Notes: a model not told the origin generated them from the letters alone. A stretch of 64,000 nucleotides of DNA from Saccharum officinarum (GCA_020631735.1 CM036221.1:11265381-11329380); one strand, 5' to 3'. Shown: positions 33,580 to 45,817, counted from the stretch's first letter. A program made the numbers and translations.

Positions 33580-34645
33580 GCCTTTTGTTTTTCGGTAATG
33601 CTCTCAACCAAGCGTCTGTCACGCGCCCTACGTCTCAAGCCTCACGCCCTCGCGGCCTCGTGCCTCACGCGCCGCACTTGCGCCTCGTGCCTGGCGCCGC
33701 GTGCTGCTCATGCCTCACGCCTCGAGCTGCACTCCGCCGCACCTTGTGCCTCCCGCTTGGACTCCGCTGCGCACTGCCGAGGTCCAACCTCCACGCCATG
33801 GCATCGAGCTCCGTGCCGACATCAAGCTCCGCGTCACCAAGCGTTCATTGGAGGACAGCAAGTAGATTAGCATATACAGCAACCGTATGTTTTATGCGTT
33901 TTAGATGTATGCTGCATATGTTTTATTTGAATGTTGCAAAAGTAGATCTGGTGTTACATATGTTGCAATAACTATACACGCATGTTGCAAGTGTATGTTT
34001 CAAATGTTTTAGCTTTTTCAAACGAATGTTGCAAGTGTTTTATCTGGATGTTGCACTTGCTATACATATATGTTGCAAGTATTTTATTTGGATATTGCAC
34101 TGGCCATACACGTATGTTGCAAGTGTTTTATCTGTACGTTGTATATGTTAAAGTGCCGTACACATATGTTGCCAACATATGTTGTAAATATTTCATCTAT
34201 TTCGAACGTATGTTGTAGCAAATGTTTTATGTTGCTAATATTTCATGAGCAGGCGCGGCAAGGGGCGCAAGCGAAGGTGGTCCCTTCGGGCACAGCGCCC
34301 CCCGCGCGTGCGCGTGGGAAGCGAAGCGGGTGCGGCAGCAAGCACAGAGCACAAAGCTCTATCCATGGGCGTGGTAGCAGGCATGGAGCACGAAGTTGCA
34401 TCCATGGACGGGCAGCAGGCGCGGAGCACGAGGCGAAGCAGTGCACGAAGCTGCATCCACGGGCAGGCAGTAGACGCGAAGCACTTGGCGAAGCGGAGCA
34501 TGAAACTGCATCCATGGGTAGGCAGCAGGCACGGAGCATGAAGCTACATCCATAGGCGTTTTGAGGATATCAATATTGAAAACGGATGGGCAGCAGGCGC
34601 GGGTGTCCAGACGGACAACGCGTCCGGACGACCGAGCGCTAGTCT
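33580..34645 (-). mobile_element. TTGCAACAT repeat element (copy B, inverted)
   Basis: Minus-strand relative of the element at 8863-9853. The array ATGTTGCAAGTGTTTTATCTG... runs from 33905 to 34240, and the outer end at 34601-34645 (TCCAGACGGACAACGCGTCCGGACG...CGCTAGT) is the inverse of the copy A left end (ACTAGCGTCCGGACGGACAGGGCG). It is absent from the paralogous position near 54.46 kb, so it inserted after the segmental duplication. Confidence 0.55.
34345..34556. repeat. Minisatellite inside element B
   Basis: Degenerate 36-60-bp units around GAAGCTGCATCCATGGGCAG followed by GCAGGCGCGGAGCACGA, at least four copies. It creates long frames on both strands that should not be taken for genes. 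Confidence 0.7.
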
Positions 34646-35074
34646 CTCCGTTTATTCTTAAAAGCAATGTGAAACACTCAATCGCGTCTGAATATATAGG
34701 GAGTACTAATTTGATTTGCATCTTTTGATATAGACGCCTCTGCCTAAAAATAGAGAGCATGTGAAAATCAAATTACTCAATGTTTTTAATATTTGTCACG
34801 AAGATATGAAATATTGCGGGCATTATCATTTCATTCTGAAATCTTCCTGCCATTTGCTAAATCTACCGTTCCATCTAAATGGAAAAATATAAAAAAGCAA
34901 AAAAAAAAAAAAATCGTTTAACGGAGGCAAATCCTTGCTCGATGAAACACTGCATGTCGTCATTATCGCGCGCTTATTATTGCACATATATATCGCAAAT
35001 GTTCACTGATCAAATCCTCCGAGAGTTACTTGATGTGATCCCACACATGTCTCCAGATTTCAAGCGAGTACACT

Positions 35075-35084
35075 CTATATATAC
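35075..35084 (+). promoter_or_regulatory. TATA box of peptide gene 2
   Basis: CTATATATAC, 98 nt before ATG 35182. The aligned site in the duplicate copy (about 55535-55555) lacks it. Confidence 0.55.
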
Positions 35085-35181
35085 ATAAGGCCTCATGGTC
35101 GAGCTTTGCAAATTGTAACGCATCCAAGAGCATCGTCTCTTAAGGCTCGGGCAGCGCTCAGCTAAGTATCCACCAACGTCA

Positions 35182-35472
35182 ATGGCCGGCGGGCACAGGA
35201 AGACGCCTGGCATCGCGGCGGCAGTCCTCGTGTGCTGCCTGCTGCTCTCCTCCACGGCGTCAGTGTCGGCGGCGCGCCTGCGTCTGGCCGCCGGAAGGAT
35301 CGCCTCCCCTCCTCCCCCTCGCTTCCCCCACGATCTCATAATCATCGGCCCCCCGCCACCGCCGCCGACGACCACCACGACGGGGGCGAGGCGATTTCCT
35401 GTTCCTCCGGCGCCGTCCCATCCTCCGTCACCCAACCCAGCGAAGCAACCGCCGCCGTCTGCCTACTACTAA
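35182..35472 (+). CDS. Small secreted proline-rich peptide precursor
   Basis: 96 residues. Signal peptide about 1-30 (IAAAVLVCCLLLSSTASVSA), then AARLRLAAG and a proline-rich mature part with PPPPP runs (42-46, 57-62), a Thr run (63-67), and near the C-terminus RRFPVPPAPSHPPSP (70-84). The PVPPAPSHPP core resembles the repeated VPPSGPSHPP core of the gene at 51329 and loosely the IDA/IDL-type PIPPSAPSK core. N-terminal third is clearly paralogous to the gene at 55652 (CCLLLSSTASVSAA shared) and more distantly to 49347. Single exon with its own TATA box. Presumably secreted to the apoplast; function unknown. The alternative view is a small cell-wall proline-rich protein. Confidence 0.65.
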   Translation: MAGGHRKTPGIAAAVLVCCLLLSSTASVSAARLRLAAGRIASPPPPRFPHDLIIIGPPPPPPTTTTTGARRFPVPPAPSHPPSPNPAKQPPPSAYY

Positions 35473-36128
35473 CGCCGGTGTCAACGGCGAAATATGCTTC
35501 CTTTCATCTTGTGACGAATAAGTTGTTTTTTTGTTGTGTGATATATATAGCTATATATATACCATATATATAAATATGTTACGTGTACGTTCTTGATGAT
35601 TCTCCTACAACTAATAAAAAGAATAAAAGATGAACACTTTTTTTTTTTGTGCGACAAACGTTCGGGCCATCCCCCGCCTCGTGCGAAACAGGCATCCGCC
35701 CGTGCGCCGCGGCCACAGTTCGATCCCTCCTGCGCGTGGTTATTTTTTCTCCGAGAAAAATGAAACATCGCCATCTCCTCTCCCCTCCCCGTGCCGTGAC
35801 TCCGGCTCCTTCCCGTCCTGCTAGGGTTCCCCGCCGCCGCACCGCCGGGTCTTCCCCGCCAGTGCCGCTCTGCAACCGGCAACGGCCCATCGGCGCTTCT
35901 CCGAGGCCGGCAACCGCAGGCCCCAGGCCGCCTGTCCGTCGGTTCTTCTCCGAGGCTGCTCGCTGCCTAGCCGCGCGTGAGAAACAGGGCCGCCGCGGGC
36001 GCGACCTCCCCTCCTCCATGGCTGGCGCAAGCTTAGGAGTAGGAGGCCGCCCAAGTTCCCGTGCCCTGTAGAGGTTGCCACCGGTGCGAATCTGAGCACT
36101 CGAACCCTAACTAGCTATTTGGTTATTT
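35473..36128. other. 3' flank of peptide gene 2 and upstream part of CesA fragment
   Basis: AT-rich 3' flank, then GC-rich sequence 35640-36070 with frames up to 146 codons in both directions and no recognisable domain. An intron-like end (TTATTTGTGTTCAG) precedes the CesA exon piece. Confidence 0.4.
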
Positions 36129-37345
36129 GTGTTCAGATCTGCTGCGGACGCGAACTGCGAGCTCTTCACCGCCTGCCACGTCTGCGTCTTCCCCATGTGC
36201 CGCCCTTGCTACGAGTACGAGCGCAAGGACGAGACCCAGGCCTGCCCACAGTGCAAGACCAAGTTCAAGCGCCACAAGGGTAATGCCAACCTCCGCCGTT
36301 TCCATGGGTTTCCATGTTCTTCAGGTTAACTGCAGCAGGTTAGGCTTTTGCTGCTATTGAAACCAATCAGGTAGTTGCATTTTAATCGCTAGGAGCAGGT
36401 AATAATTCAGTTTTTGACAAATTTATCGAGATTCTAACCGTAAGCCACCTCTTTCAGTGAATTGTACTCAAATTGTAATGTTGAGTTGTGTTACACTGCC
36501 GCCAAGAGCAACGAATAAGAGTGGAATTTGTTGGCTTCAACCAAGACCGAATATTATTTTTCTATAATATTTAATCTACAACAATGAAGGTATCACATTA
36601 CATAATTGATATCGAAGCTTAATTTAGTAATCTTGTGGAATCAAACTTAATTAGGAAATCAATGTTCCTATTCATAGTGCAAACTATATAACCAGCTCAT
36701 ACATAAAGAGCTTATGTTTTATTACTCTAGATTACTTCAACGGGATCAGTTCTAAAACGGCTGTATTCTTCAGGTTCAGTTTGGAGTTTGAGACACTTTT
36801 GGTGCACTTCGTCATTGAAAACTACTTTACTGCAGTAGTACTGATCTCAAATTCTGTATATAGAAATCGTGGGGTTCCGATTGCTGCATTTGAATTTTCT
36901 GGCCACAGTGTTTCATTCATGTGTCAATTGCTTAATCAACATTTTAAGGATTTGGTCTCTCTATTTTTCAGTGGAATGTAAATCACCAAGTGCTACTTCG
37001 GAATGCATAATAATTAACTTTTGGCTATGCACTATTGGCATTTTCCATCTTTCTTTCAGTTTATTACAGAAGATATATACATTATTAAGATACTATAGTT
37101 CTTTGTTGATGTGTCTTAAAGGCCGTGTTTGAATTTCCCTGTAGTATGTATTGCATTGGTGAATTCTGACATCTCATTTCTACAACAACAATGACATCTC
37201 ATTTCTTCATGCAGGAAAAGGTGATGCATCTACTACCAGTTGAGATGCTTCTGACGGAACAAGCCAAAATCAGGGTGAACCCAAATCAAGTGACAGAATG
37301 TATATATATACCTAGCAACTTGTCATATTGGCGAGATGTCATAAC
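36129..37345 (+). pseudogene. Cellulose synthase (CesA) gene fragment, zinc-finger exon
   Basis: 36150-36278 encodes [33 protein letters not shown] and KTKFKRHKG, the second half of the RING-type zinc finger at the N-terminus of plant CesA proteins, which mediates subunit dimerisation. It ends at a GT (GTAATGCC), matching an exon border. The first Cys pair (CxxC) is lost or out of frame. About 930 bp later, 37211-37300, after a CATGCAG acceptor, a frame reads GDASTTS*DASDGTSQNQGEPKSSDRM, vaguely like the next CesA exon (low confidence). No glycosyltransferase catalytic domain is present; the fragment is cut by the gypsy element at 37.81 kb. A dead gene piece. Confidence 0.7.
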
Positions 37346-37811
37346 AAGCTTTGTGATCCCAAGGTTGGTAAGACCAAACTTTCTGGTCTTTGCTATTTCA
37401 TCCGTACTAGAAAGTTTGAGAAAAGATTTTGACAGGCACCTTTAGACTTTAGTATAGCTCATTCAGCGATTATATAGGAATGACGTTAGAATCTGAAATG
37501 AGATTTCATAATACCTCTGCCTACCATTTTTCCTCAGTTACACTCATTTGTTAGCATGATAAAGGAAAGAAGACAACGGGTCAATGTCAGAAGATTGACT
37601 TGCACTTTATAATCCCCTAACATTGTACCTAAATGTTACATCCTCTTAAATGGACACATGAGACTATAGAAACTTAAATTGTCCATGGTAGAAAATGTAT
37701 TTTATTCAATAGTCAGTTTTTCAACTTAAAGAATATATTTTTCTCTGTGGTTCTGGTGTTTTCCCCTTTTTGGAAAAAGTTCAAATTTGAGACTTGGCCG
37801 TCCTCAACTCC

Positions 37812-39257
37812 TCGTGATCTTTACGTCTGTGTGATCGTAGTAACGTGTAGAAGAGTTTTACAAACTTTTTATACTGTTTTGTTACTGTTGGTGTACTGTT
37901 CTAACTATGTTTCTTTGTTTGCTTTGTGTATGATTGCTCGGATGATTGTGTGTTGATGCTTGATGATCGAGTATAGACGGTGAGCAGTTTCTTGACGATC
38001 AGGAGTATTACTTTGAGCCAGACCAGCAGTATCATCAGGAAAGCTTTGATCAAGGCAAGTATAACATGGGACCATCCTTATTGTCCTATTCACTGAAATT
38101 ATCATACATATGCATGTGTCTTCCTTGACAACCATAGAGATTATAACTTAGCTATTGATATCTTGTTTCCTTGTCACCTATGGGTTGTGTATTTGGGTAG
38201 CTATTGCAAGTGCTTAATTATGAACAATGATCTTGTAATTTGATTAATGGATTAGGGAACAAACCTTTAAGATGATTTTATTACTGTTGAAAGGGGGCTA
38301 GAGCAAGGGGTTATATTGTTGCTCTGGTTTCTCTCCGTAAGGACTTGCCTGTAAGTGATAACCGGGATTGACAGTACAACTATGAGGGCTATATGGCTCT
38401 GGTTCTAGTTGTTTAAGAGACCTTTTCTAGCTTATTAGTGGTTACCTTAAATGGCGTAAGAATGGCTTGCCACGTTGGGTACAGGATAGCCTCTAGTCTA
38501 TGAGTATAGCCGAGAAGGAATTGTGCCATTTGAAAAGGGGGTTCCTACATCTGCCTGCCGAGTGAATCTAATAGCCCTAACTTGTTAGACGAACTTTTGA
38601 ATGGCTTTATATGCTTCTCTGGTGTTTGGGTTTAATCTCCCCACACATTTAGAAATCATGACTCACAGTGAAAGTGTACACCTCTGCGCAGAGTTTAATA
38701 AACTGGTATATTAGCCGTGCTCACGGATACGAGCGGTCTTGGGGATTCTTACAAAATAGCTGATCACCATTGTTATATCATGCTTAATTATTGTTTATTA
38801 TTATTATGCTCATGTTAATGCTATTCATTATCCTTATTACAATTGATCATTGATTCATTAATGAGATTTGGATTACCTTGATGCTACTCAATTGCTAATT
38901 ATATGATGATTAAAAGCTAAACGCAGTTAAACAGTGTCTAGCCTTTTGTGCCTCATGAACCTTGTGTTGTACTTGTTGAGTTCGACATGGACTCACCCTT
39001 GCTATTTCCACCATAACAGATGAAGAATATGAAGATGATTATCGTAATGAGTACTAGTCTTGGTGTCAACCAGTCAACCGTGTCCCCAGGAAACGGCTAC
39101 AATATATTGTATAAGACTATGTGTTAAACATTTATTCACTATGTAATAAGCACCGTGATGATACTATGTAATTTGTCTACTTATATGTGCAACCGTTTCC
39201 TGGGGCGCACATGAGTCCTTTATGCATCCTATTTTGTCCTTAAAAATAGGTGTGACA
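37812..39257 (+). mobile_element. 5' LTR of gypsy 1, truncated
   Basis: Matches the 3' LTR from 46731 onward, so about the first 1460 bp are missing. Ends GGTGTGACA at 39257. A segment near 39089-39102 (CCCCAGGAAACGG) replaces about 40 bp present in both 3' LTRs of this window. Confidence 0.85.
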
Positions 39258-39260
39258 AAT

Positions 39261-39272
39261 TGGTATCAAAGC
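39261..39272 (+). other. Primer binding site (initiator Met-tRNA)
   Basis: TGGTATCAAAGC, three bases after the LTR end; one mismatch to the usual TGGTATCAGAGC. Primes minus-strand DNA synthesis. Confidence 0.8.
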
Positions 39273-39446
39273 TGTTTTGACCGTAGGACGCAAGCCTAGT
39301 TAGAATGGTCGTTATTAGTATCTATGCTTCACTTATTTTATGCTTACTTCTTTTACCTTGTTAATTGCTAAATTTTTATGCTTCTTCTATCTTATTCTAT
39401 TGTGAAAATATATTGATTCTATCTAATCTATGTCTAATTCTCGTAG

Positions 39447-40148
39447 ATGCCTCATCCCCGCATGTCCGCTGCTCAGTACATTGGTCGTTTCAAACCCCAG
39501 GAACCCCATGTTAATGGTGACCAAGAGATATCGGATGCTGAATCAAGAGTGGAAGACACTTCAATAGAGAATTCAGTCATGGGATGGACCACGAAGCTTC
39601 ACGTCATGGTTCCTAAAGCTGATGTTTTCTTCCATGACATGCTGACAAGAACTTTGGATAATTATTACTACGGTTGGGAAGCTACGTTGGAGTATCGCTG
39701 TAAGGAGTACAGTCATCCATTGATGAACTCTTACTGGGAGACTGAGCTATGGGTCAAGACAATGGATCCTACCACTAAGGAGCCTAAGGTGTAGTCAAAG
39801 TTCATCACCCGAGTGAGCCGGACAACTGTAGAAACAAGCATGGAAGATGTCGCCTACAATGCGTTTGTCTACTATCATGGTCTTCGCTCAGACAAGACGT
39901 TGCAGGGTGCACTCCGGCATTTTCCCTATTTCTTGCATGACAAAGGTGTTTGGACCGTGCCGCTCGCTGATGATTCATCCTTGACTTTACAAGCCACAGT
40001 GGGACTAGTTCATGAGTTGACTCTTCATGAGGTGGATTTGAAGGATGAGTTGCTAAAGGAAAAGGAACTTAAAGAACAAGTTTATAAGGAGATCGATGAA
40101 CTAAGGGCTGAGCTAGGCCATCCCAAGATTTATGAGAAGCTCACTTAA
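39447..40148 (+). pseudogene. Upstream extra ORF of gypsy 1
   Basis: A 233-codon frame between the 5' LTR and gag, interrupted only by a TAG at 39792-39794. It starts MPHPRMSAAQYIGRF; the middle contains LTRTLDNYYYGWEATLEY and MEDVAYNAFVYYHGLR; the C-terminus is a charged, coiled-coil-like segment (VDLKDELLKEKELKEQVYKE). I do not recognise a domain. The same ORF end is present after the gap in gypsy 2 (55866-56079) with frameshifts, so it is a real part of the element. Extra ORFs upstream of gag are known from other grass gypsy elements; role unknown. Confidence 0.6.
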
Positions 40149-40847
40149 AATTAGGAAGTCCCTATGTAATAGAAACAATATTAGTATGCGAGTCAATTTG
40201 AGTTTGGTAATGTCGAGTATTAGTATGTGGTGTGAACAATTGTGTGCTTGATGAATTGTTATTATGATAATGTGTGATTTGGATCTTTGTAATGTGTGCT
40301 GGAGCTTTGTGGACATGTCTACAAGTTCCATAGTTAAGAATATTAAGTTTGATCATGAATATTAAGTTGGGATCGGGGTAAACTTCGTTCTATCTTTTGC
40401 TGATTTCTGGATCAGTCTGGGATGTTTTGGGAATAACTCAAAATATGTTTGTGAGAAATTTATGAAATTTTACTGGGAATAATTAGGCTTCTGTATCTTT
40501 CCAACCCCAAAAGAATCACCTTTTTATCTATTATGAGCTAAGAGATATATCTGTTCCAAGTTGGGGTCACTGCGCAGTCTGGAATTCTGAAATAGTTTCG
40601 GTTAAGCTCAGTTTTTGACTAATTTATTGACAGAATCTGGAAAAGTGTTATTAATAAAATTCGTAGATAATTTCATAAGCTTTCCAACCATGTAAATATC
40701 ACCTTAATTGGACGTCTGTAGCTCGAGATATGGCAGTTTTACTGAGCCGCTGAAATTTGAATTCGCGCAGAGAATTCAGATTTACTTAACTATTGTATAC
40801 ATCATCTTGGATAGTACTGAGCTTCGTCTTTTGTGCTTTGAAAACAG
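40149..40847. other. Non-coding spacer between upstream ORF and gag (gypsy 1)
   Basis: About 700 bp of AT-rich sequence conserved almost base for base at 56080-56779 in gypsy 2. No gene; could hold leader, splice or packaging signals. Confidence 0.5.
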
Positions 40848-41873
40848 ATGGCAGCCAGAGGCCGTGGCAGAGGTCGTGGAGGTGCTAACCCACCTATTAC
40901 TATAGAGGAACTTATGAATACACAGAATCAGATGATGCAGATGTTCATGCAGCACCTGCAGAATAACCCCCCTGCAGGAGGACCGCCACATGTTCATGTG
41001 AGAGACAAACGTGGTGAATTTTTGAAAGGACGCCCTCCAGTGTTCTCTCATGCTGTTGATCCATTGGAGGCGGATGATTGGGTGCGAGCGGTGGAGAAAC
41101 AGTTGAACATCGCCCAATGTAATGATCTGGAAAAAGTATTATATGCATCTGGCCAGTTACAGGGGACAACTCAGACTTGGTGGGAGTCGTATCAAGCTGC
41201 ACGTCCTGATAATGCTCCTCCTGTAACTTGAAATGAATTTATTAGAGATTTTAGAGCTCGCCATATTTCTGAAGGTGTAATTGAGCTGAAGCAGGAAGAA
41301 TTTAGAAATTTCAGGATGTGACAAATGAGTGTCAGTGAGTATCATGACAAGTTCTCACAGTTGGCTCGCTATGCTTCCAATGAAGTGAGGGAAGATGCAG
41401 ATAAGCAACGTCTCTTTCTTAAGAGAATTTATTATGATCTTCGTTTGCAGCTGAAGGGTAATAATTATGCCAGCTTCCAGGAACTTGTGAATAAGGCTAT
41501 TATGCTGGACAATGAACGTCGAGAGATGAACATGAAAAGGAAGATGAAAGGACAAGGTATTGGGAACAATATTCGCCAACGTACAAATTCTCAGCATGGT
41601 TTTCATTCGAAATTCCAAGGACCAGTCAGTCAGTGGAACCGTAACTCAAATCAACAGTGGTCTCAGAATCGGCAGAATAATCAGTTTCAGCAACGACCCC
41701 AGTATCAGCAGAACAGACAGTTCCAACAGCAGAGTGGTCAGCAAACTCCACGCCAGGGTAATTCCAACTCTACCCCAATGAAGACCAGTGCACCTAGTAC
41801 CCCCAATCTGTGTTATTGCTGTGAAGAGCCTGGACACTATGCTAATTATTGTCCCAAGAAGCAGAATCAATAG
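40848..41873 (+). pseudogene. gypsy 1 gag
   Basis: ATG 40848 opens an Arg/Gly-rich start (AARGRGRGRGG), then a Retrotrans_gag domain (ADDWVRAVEKQLNIAQCND, TQTWWESYQAAR), a Gln/Asn-rich linker and a CX2CX4HX4C zinc knuckle (CYCCEEPGHYANYC) near the end. Two TGA stops (41229-41231, 41319-41321) interrupt it; both positions are sense codons in gypsy 2. The final TAG (41871-41873) is in both copies and may be the natural gag end or a shared defect. Confidence 0.82.
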
Positions 41874-41909
41874 ACACCACAGGGGCAAAGGTCATCCAAT
41901 ACTGGAAAG

Positions 41910-44900
41910 GTGAATCATGTGTCTATTGAAACAGTTCAGACGGAGCCTGAAGTAATGCTTGGTACGTTCAATGTTCATTCTACTCCTACAACCATTCTTT
42001 TTGATTCTGGAGCTTCGCATACCTTTATTTCTAACATTTTTGTTAGAATGCATAGCGTACCCATGCTTGCCATGAAAGAACCTCTCTTAGTAAATTCACC
42101 TGGGGGTACCATGCAAACCACTAATTGGTGTCTTCCAGTTAGTATGGTTTTAAGGGGGGTAGAGTTTAAGATAACGCCTATAGTGTTGAGGACATCTAGT
42201 ATTGATGTGATTTTAGGTATGGATTGGATGAAACAAAATCAGGCAGTGATTCAGTATCAGCAGAAGGTAGTAGTTGTGAATGCACCTAATGGGAAGAAAA
42301 TCAGTGTGGATGTAGCAGTGTAGAAGCAACCAACAACCTTAGTGAATCAGCTTGATGAGGATGCTGGAAAAGAGGATCCAATTATTAATGATTTCCCAAA
42401 TGTTTTTCCAGATGATTTGCTAGGTATGCCACCTGACCGAGACATTGAATTTCTTATTGAATTATTACCTGGAACTGCACCCATAGCTAAACGACCATAT
42501 AGAATGGGAGTAGATGAATTAGAAGAACTTAAGAAACAAATTAAGGAATTACAAGATAAAGGTTTTATTCGTCCTAGTTCGTCACCTTGGGGTGCACCAG
42601 TTATCTTTGTTGATAAGAAAGATGGTGGTCAGAGAATGTGTGTTGATTATCGGTCACTTAATGAAGTAACTATCAAGAACAAGTATCATTTGCCCAGAAT
42701 TGATGACTTGTTTGATCAGTTGAGAGGTGCTTGTGTGTTCTCTAAGATTGATTTGCGTTCTGGTTATCATCAACTGAAGATTCATGCCTCTGATATTCCA
42801 AAGACAGCTTTTACTACGAGGTATGGTTTGTATGAGTATACTGTTATGTCATTTGGTTTGATCAATGCACCTGCCTACTTTATGTACATGATGAATAAGG
42901 TGTTCATGGAGTATCTTGATAAGTTTGTGGTGATATTTATTGATGATATATTGGTATTTTCCAAGACGGAGAAAGAGCATGCTGAACATCTGAGGTTGGT
43001 ATTACAGAAACTTAAAGAGCATAAATTGTATGCTAAGCGAAGTAAGTGTGAGTTTTGGTTGAAGGAAGTCTCTTTTCTTGGTCATATTGTCTCTAATGGT
43101 GGAATATCAGTGGATCCAGGCAAGGTAAAGGATGTATTGAATTGGAAGCCACCTACTGATGTGGAAGAGATTCATAGTTTCTTGGGTTTAGCTGGATATT
43201 ACAGACGATTCATTGAAGGGTTTTCTAAACTTGCTAAACTTATGACATCTCTGTTAGAGAAGAATGCCAAGTTTGTATGGTCTGATCAATGTCAAGCTAG
43301 TTTTGAAGAATTGAAGAAGAGATTGACTACAACACCTATCTTGGTATTGCCAGATTTAAGTAAGAAGTTCTCTATTTATTGTGATGCTTCTCGTCAAGGT
43401 TTGGGGTGTGTTCTTATGCAAGTTGAGAAAGCATGAGCTGAATTATCCTACTCATGACCTGGAGTTAGCAGCTGTAGTTCATGTTTTGAAGATTTGGAGA
43501 CACTATTTGATTGGGCATAAGAGTGATATATACACCAATCATAAGAGTTTGAAGTATATTTTCACTCAGTCTGATCTGAACTTGAGGCAACGCAGATGGT
43601 TGGAATTGATCAAGGACTATGATCTAGAGATACACTATCATCCTGGTAAGGCCAATGTTGTAGCTGATGCTCTTAGCAGGAAGAGTTATGCCAATAAGAT
43701 GCAAATGTTGTCCATGACAAGTGAGTTGTGTGCTGAATTTGAATATCTGAATTTGGGAATTGTTGCTAATACAATGGAATTGGTGATAGAACCTACATTA
43801 GAGCAAGAAATATACAAGGGTCAGTTGAAGGATGAGAAACTAAAGAAGATAGCGGAGGATATAGTGATTGGTAAGTCACTAGGGTTTCTACTGGATGATA
43901 ATGGGATTTTGTGGTTTGGAAAGAGGTTGTGTGTACCTGAGGATCTGGTTATTAGGTAGGCAATCCTTCGTGAAGCTCATGAGTCAGCTTATTCTATTCA
44001 TCCTGGAAGTACTAAGATGTATCTAGATCTCAAACAGAAGTACTGGTGGGTTGGAATGAAACGAGATGTAGCTGAGTATGTGGCAGTGTGTGACACTTGT
44101 CAGAGAGTGAAAGCTGAGCATCAGAGACCAGCTGGATTACTGCAACCATTGAAGATTCCTGAATGAAAGTGGGAGGAAGTTGGTATGGACTTTATAGTGG
44201 GGTTACCTCGTACTCAGAGAGGTTATGACTCTATTTGGGTGATAGTAGATCAGTTAACTAAAGTTGTTCATTTCATACCAGTCAAGACTACCTACCATGG
44301 ACCAAGATTGGCAGAGTTGTATATGGAGAGGATAGTGTGTTTGCATGGAGTACCAAAGAAAATTGTATCTGATCGAGGTTCGCAATTTACATCATATTTT
44401 TGGAAGGCTGTACATGAATCTTTGGGGACAAAGTTGAATTTTAGTACAGCATATCATCCACAGACAGATGGGCAGACTGAAAGGACCAACCAGATACTAG
44501 AAGACATGTTGAGAGCTTGTGCATTGCAATATGAAACTAGTTGGGATAAGAGTTTGCCTTATGCAGAATTCTCTTACAACAACAGTTATCAACAAAGTCT
44601 TAAGATGGCACCGTTTAAAGCTTTGTATGGACGTAAGTGTAGAACTCTATTGTTTTGGGATCAGACGGGTGAGTTTCAGGTGTTTGGTACAGATGTTCTT
44701 AGAAATGCAGAGGATCAAGTGCGAGTGATTCGTGAGAATTTGAGAATGGTACAATCTCGTCAGAAGAGTTATGCTGACAACCGGAGAAGGGATTTAGTTT
44801 TTGAGGCAAGTGATTATGTCTACTTAAAGGTGTCACCAATGAGAAGTGTGAAGAGGTTTAACATGAAAGGCAAGTTAGCACCAATGTATGTTGGGCCATT

Positions 44901-45213
44901 TAAAGTTATCGATAGGCGTGGTGAAGTTGCTTACCAATTAGAGTTGCCTGAGATTTTGTCTGGGGTACATGATGTGTTTCATATTTCTCAACTCAAGAAG
45001 TGTTTATGTGTGCCTGAGGAGCAAATACCTTTGGATGAATTGACTGTTAAGGAGGATCTTACATATAAAGAGTTTCCGATTAAGATTTTAGAAACTGCTG
45101 AAAGAGTTACTCGAAGTCGGGTTATTAAGATGTGCAAAGTTCAGTGGAATCGGTATTCAGAGGCAGAGGCAACTTTGGAAAGAGAGGATGAATTGAGGAA
45201 ATCATATCCGTAG
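41910..45213 (+). pseudogene. gypsy 1 pol (PR-RT-RH-INT with chromodomain-like tail)
   Basis: Protease with DSGASHTFI and later VILGMDWM. TAG at 42321-42323. Reverse transcriptase 42342-43436 ([33 protein letters not shown] written as [22 protein letters not shown], intact catalytic FIDDIL). RNase H starts [10 protein letters not shown], then a short segment is missing and the frame shifts to [15 protein letters not shown] and YHPGKANVVADALSRK. TAG 43957-43959. Integrase zinc region (HPGSTKMY...CDTCQRVK), TGA 44164-44166 (shared with gypsy 2), catalytic core 44185 on (MDFIVGLPRTQRGYDSIWV, SDRGSQFTS, HPQTDGQTER), GPY/F-like GPFKVIDRRGE and a chromodomain-like tail (CKVQWNRYSEAEATLERED). Non-functional. 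Confidence 0.88.
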
Positions 45214-45250
45214 TTATTTGAGTAAGCAGTCCAATCTCGAGGATGAGATT

Positions 45251-45270
45251 CTTTTAAGGGGGGTAGAATT
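45251..45270 (+). other. Polypurine tract of gypsy 1
   Basis: CTTTTAAGGGGGGTAGAATT directly before the 3' LTR; primes plus-strand synthesis. Identical tract in gypsy 2 (61186-61205). Confidence 0.75.
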
Positions 45271-45817
45271 TGTAACACCCAAAAATTTTAAAATTTTGAA
45301 TTAGATAAAATTTGGAGTTAAAAGAGATTTAGTTATGAGTTTAAATAATTTGGATAACATTTAATGGGGATTAAAATTTAAAATTTTAGGTGGAATATTT
45401 GATGATGCATTCATGCTGTTGCATTTGTTTTATTGTGTGGTGTGGTTTTGATTTTATTTGATTTGGATTGGAAAATCTCTTTTAAATGGTTTGGAAAACA
45501 AATGTAAAAAAAAAGAAGAAAAGTTTACCTGCTGCCCGGTGGCTTGGAGGCCCGCCCGAGCCGGCCTGCTCCTTCCTTCCCTCGCGGTTGGGCTGAGCTG
45601 AGCCGAGCCCGCTTTCCCGCTTCTTCTCGCGCTCGCATGGGCCGGCCCAGGAGCCACAGCTGCACGTGCCTCCCTCTCTTGTTTCGCTGATGGGCGGGAC
45701 CCGCTTGTCAGCCGCGCTCCTTCTTCCTCACGTCGTGACCGAGCCGGAGACGAACACCACCGCAACCGAATCCACCGAGGAAACCGGGATTTCTATCCAT
45801 AAACGTCGTGTTGGAGG

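Larger units (their letters stand above)
33290..35310 (+). repeat. Segmental duplication, copy 1
   Basis: Blocks match 53955-55765 in the same order: GATTTGAACT(C)CCAA..AAGCCT (33290/53960); AAAGTTATA..TATTTTTGA (33410/54293); GAGGC(G/A)AGCTAC (33511/54398); CAATGTTTTT (34778/54743) and CCATCTAAATGGAAAAAT (34871/54840); TTTGCAAATTGTAA-like leader and peptide gene (35105/55571). Element B (about 33.58-34.65 kb) interrupts only this copy. Protein and DNA divergence is clear, so the duplication is old. Confidence 0.7.

Noticed and set aside
34070..34760. Frames of 88-161 codons on both strands
   Set aside because: Products of the minisatellite and TTGCAACAT repeats.
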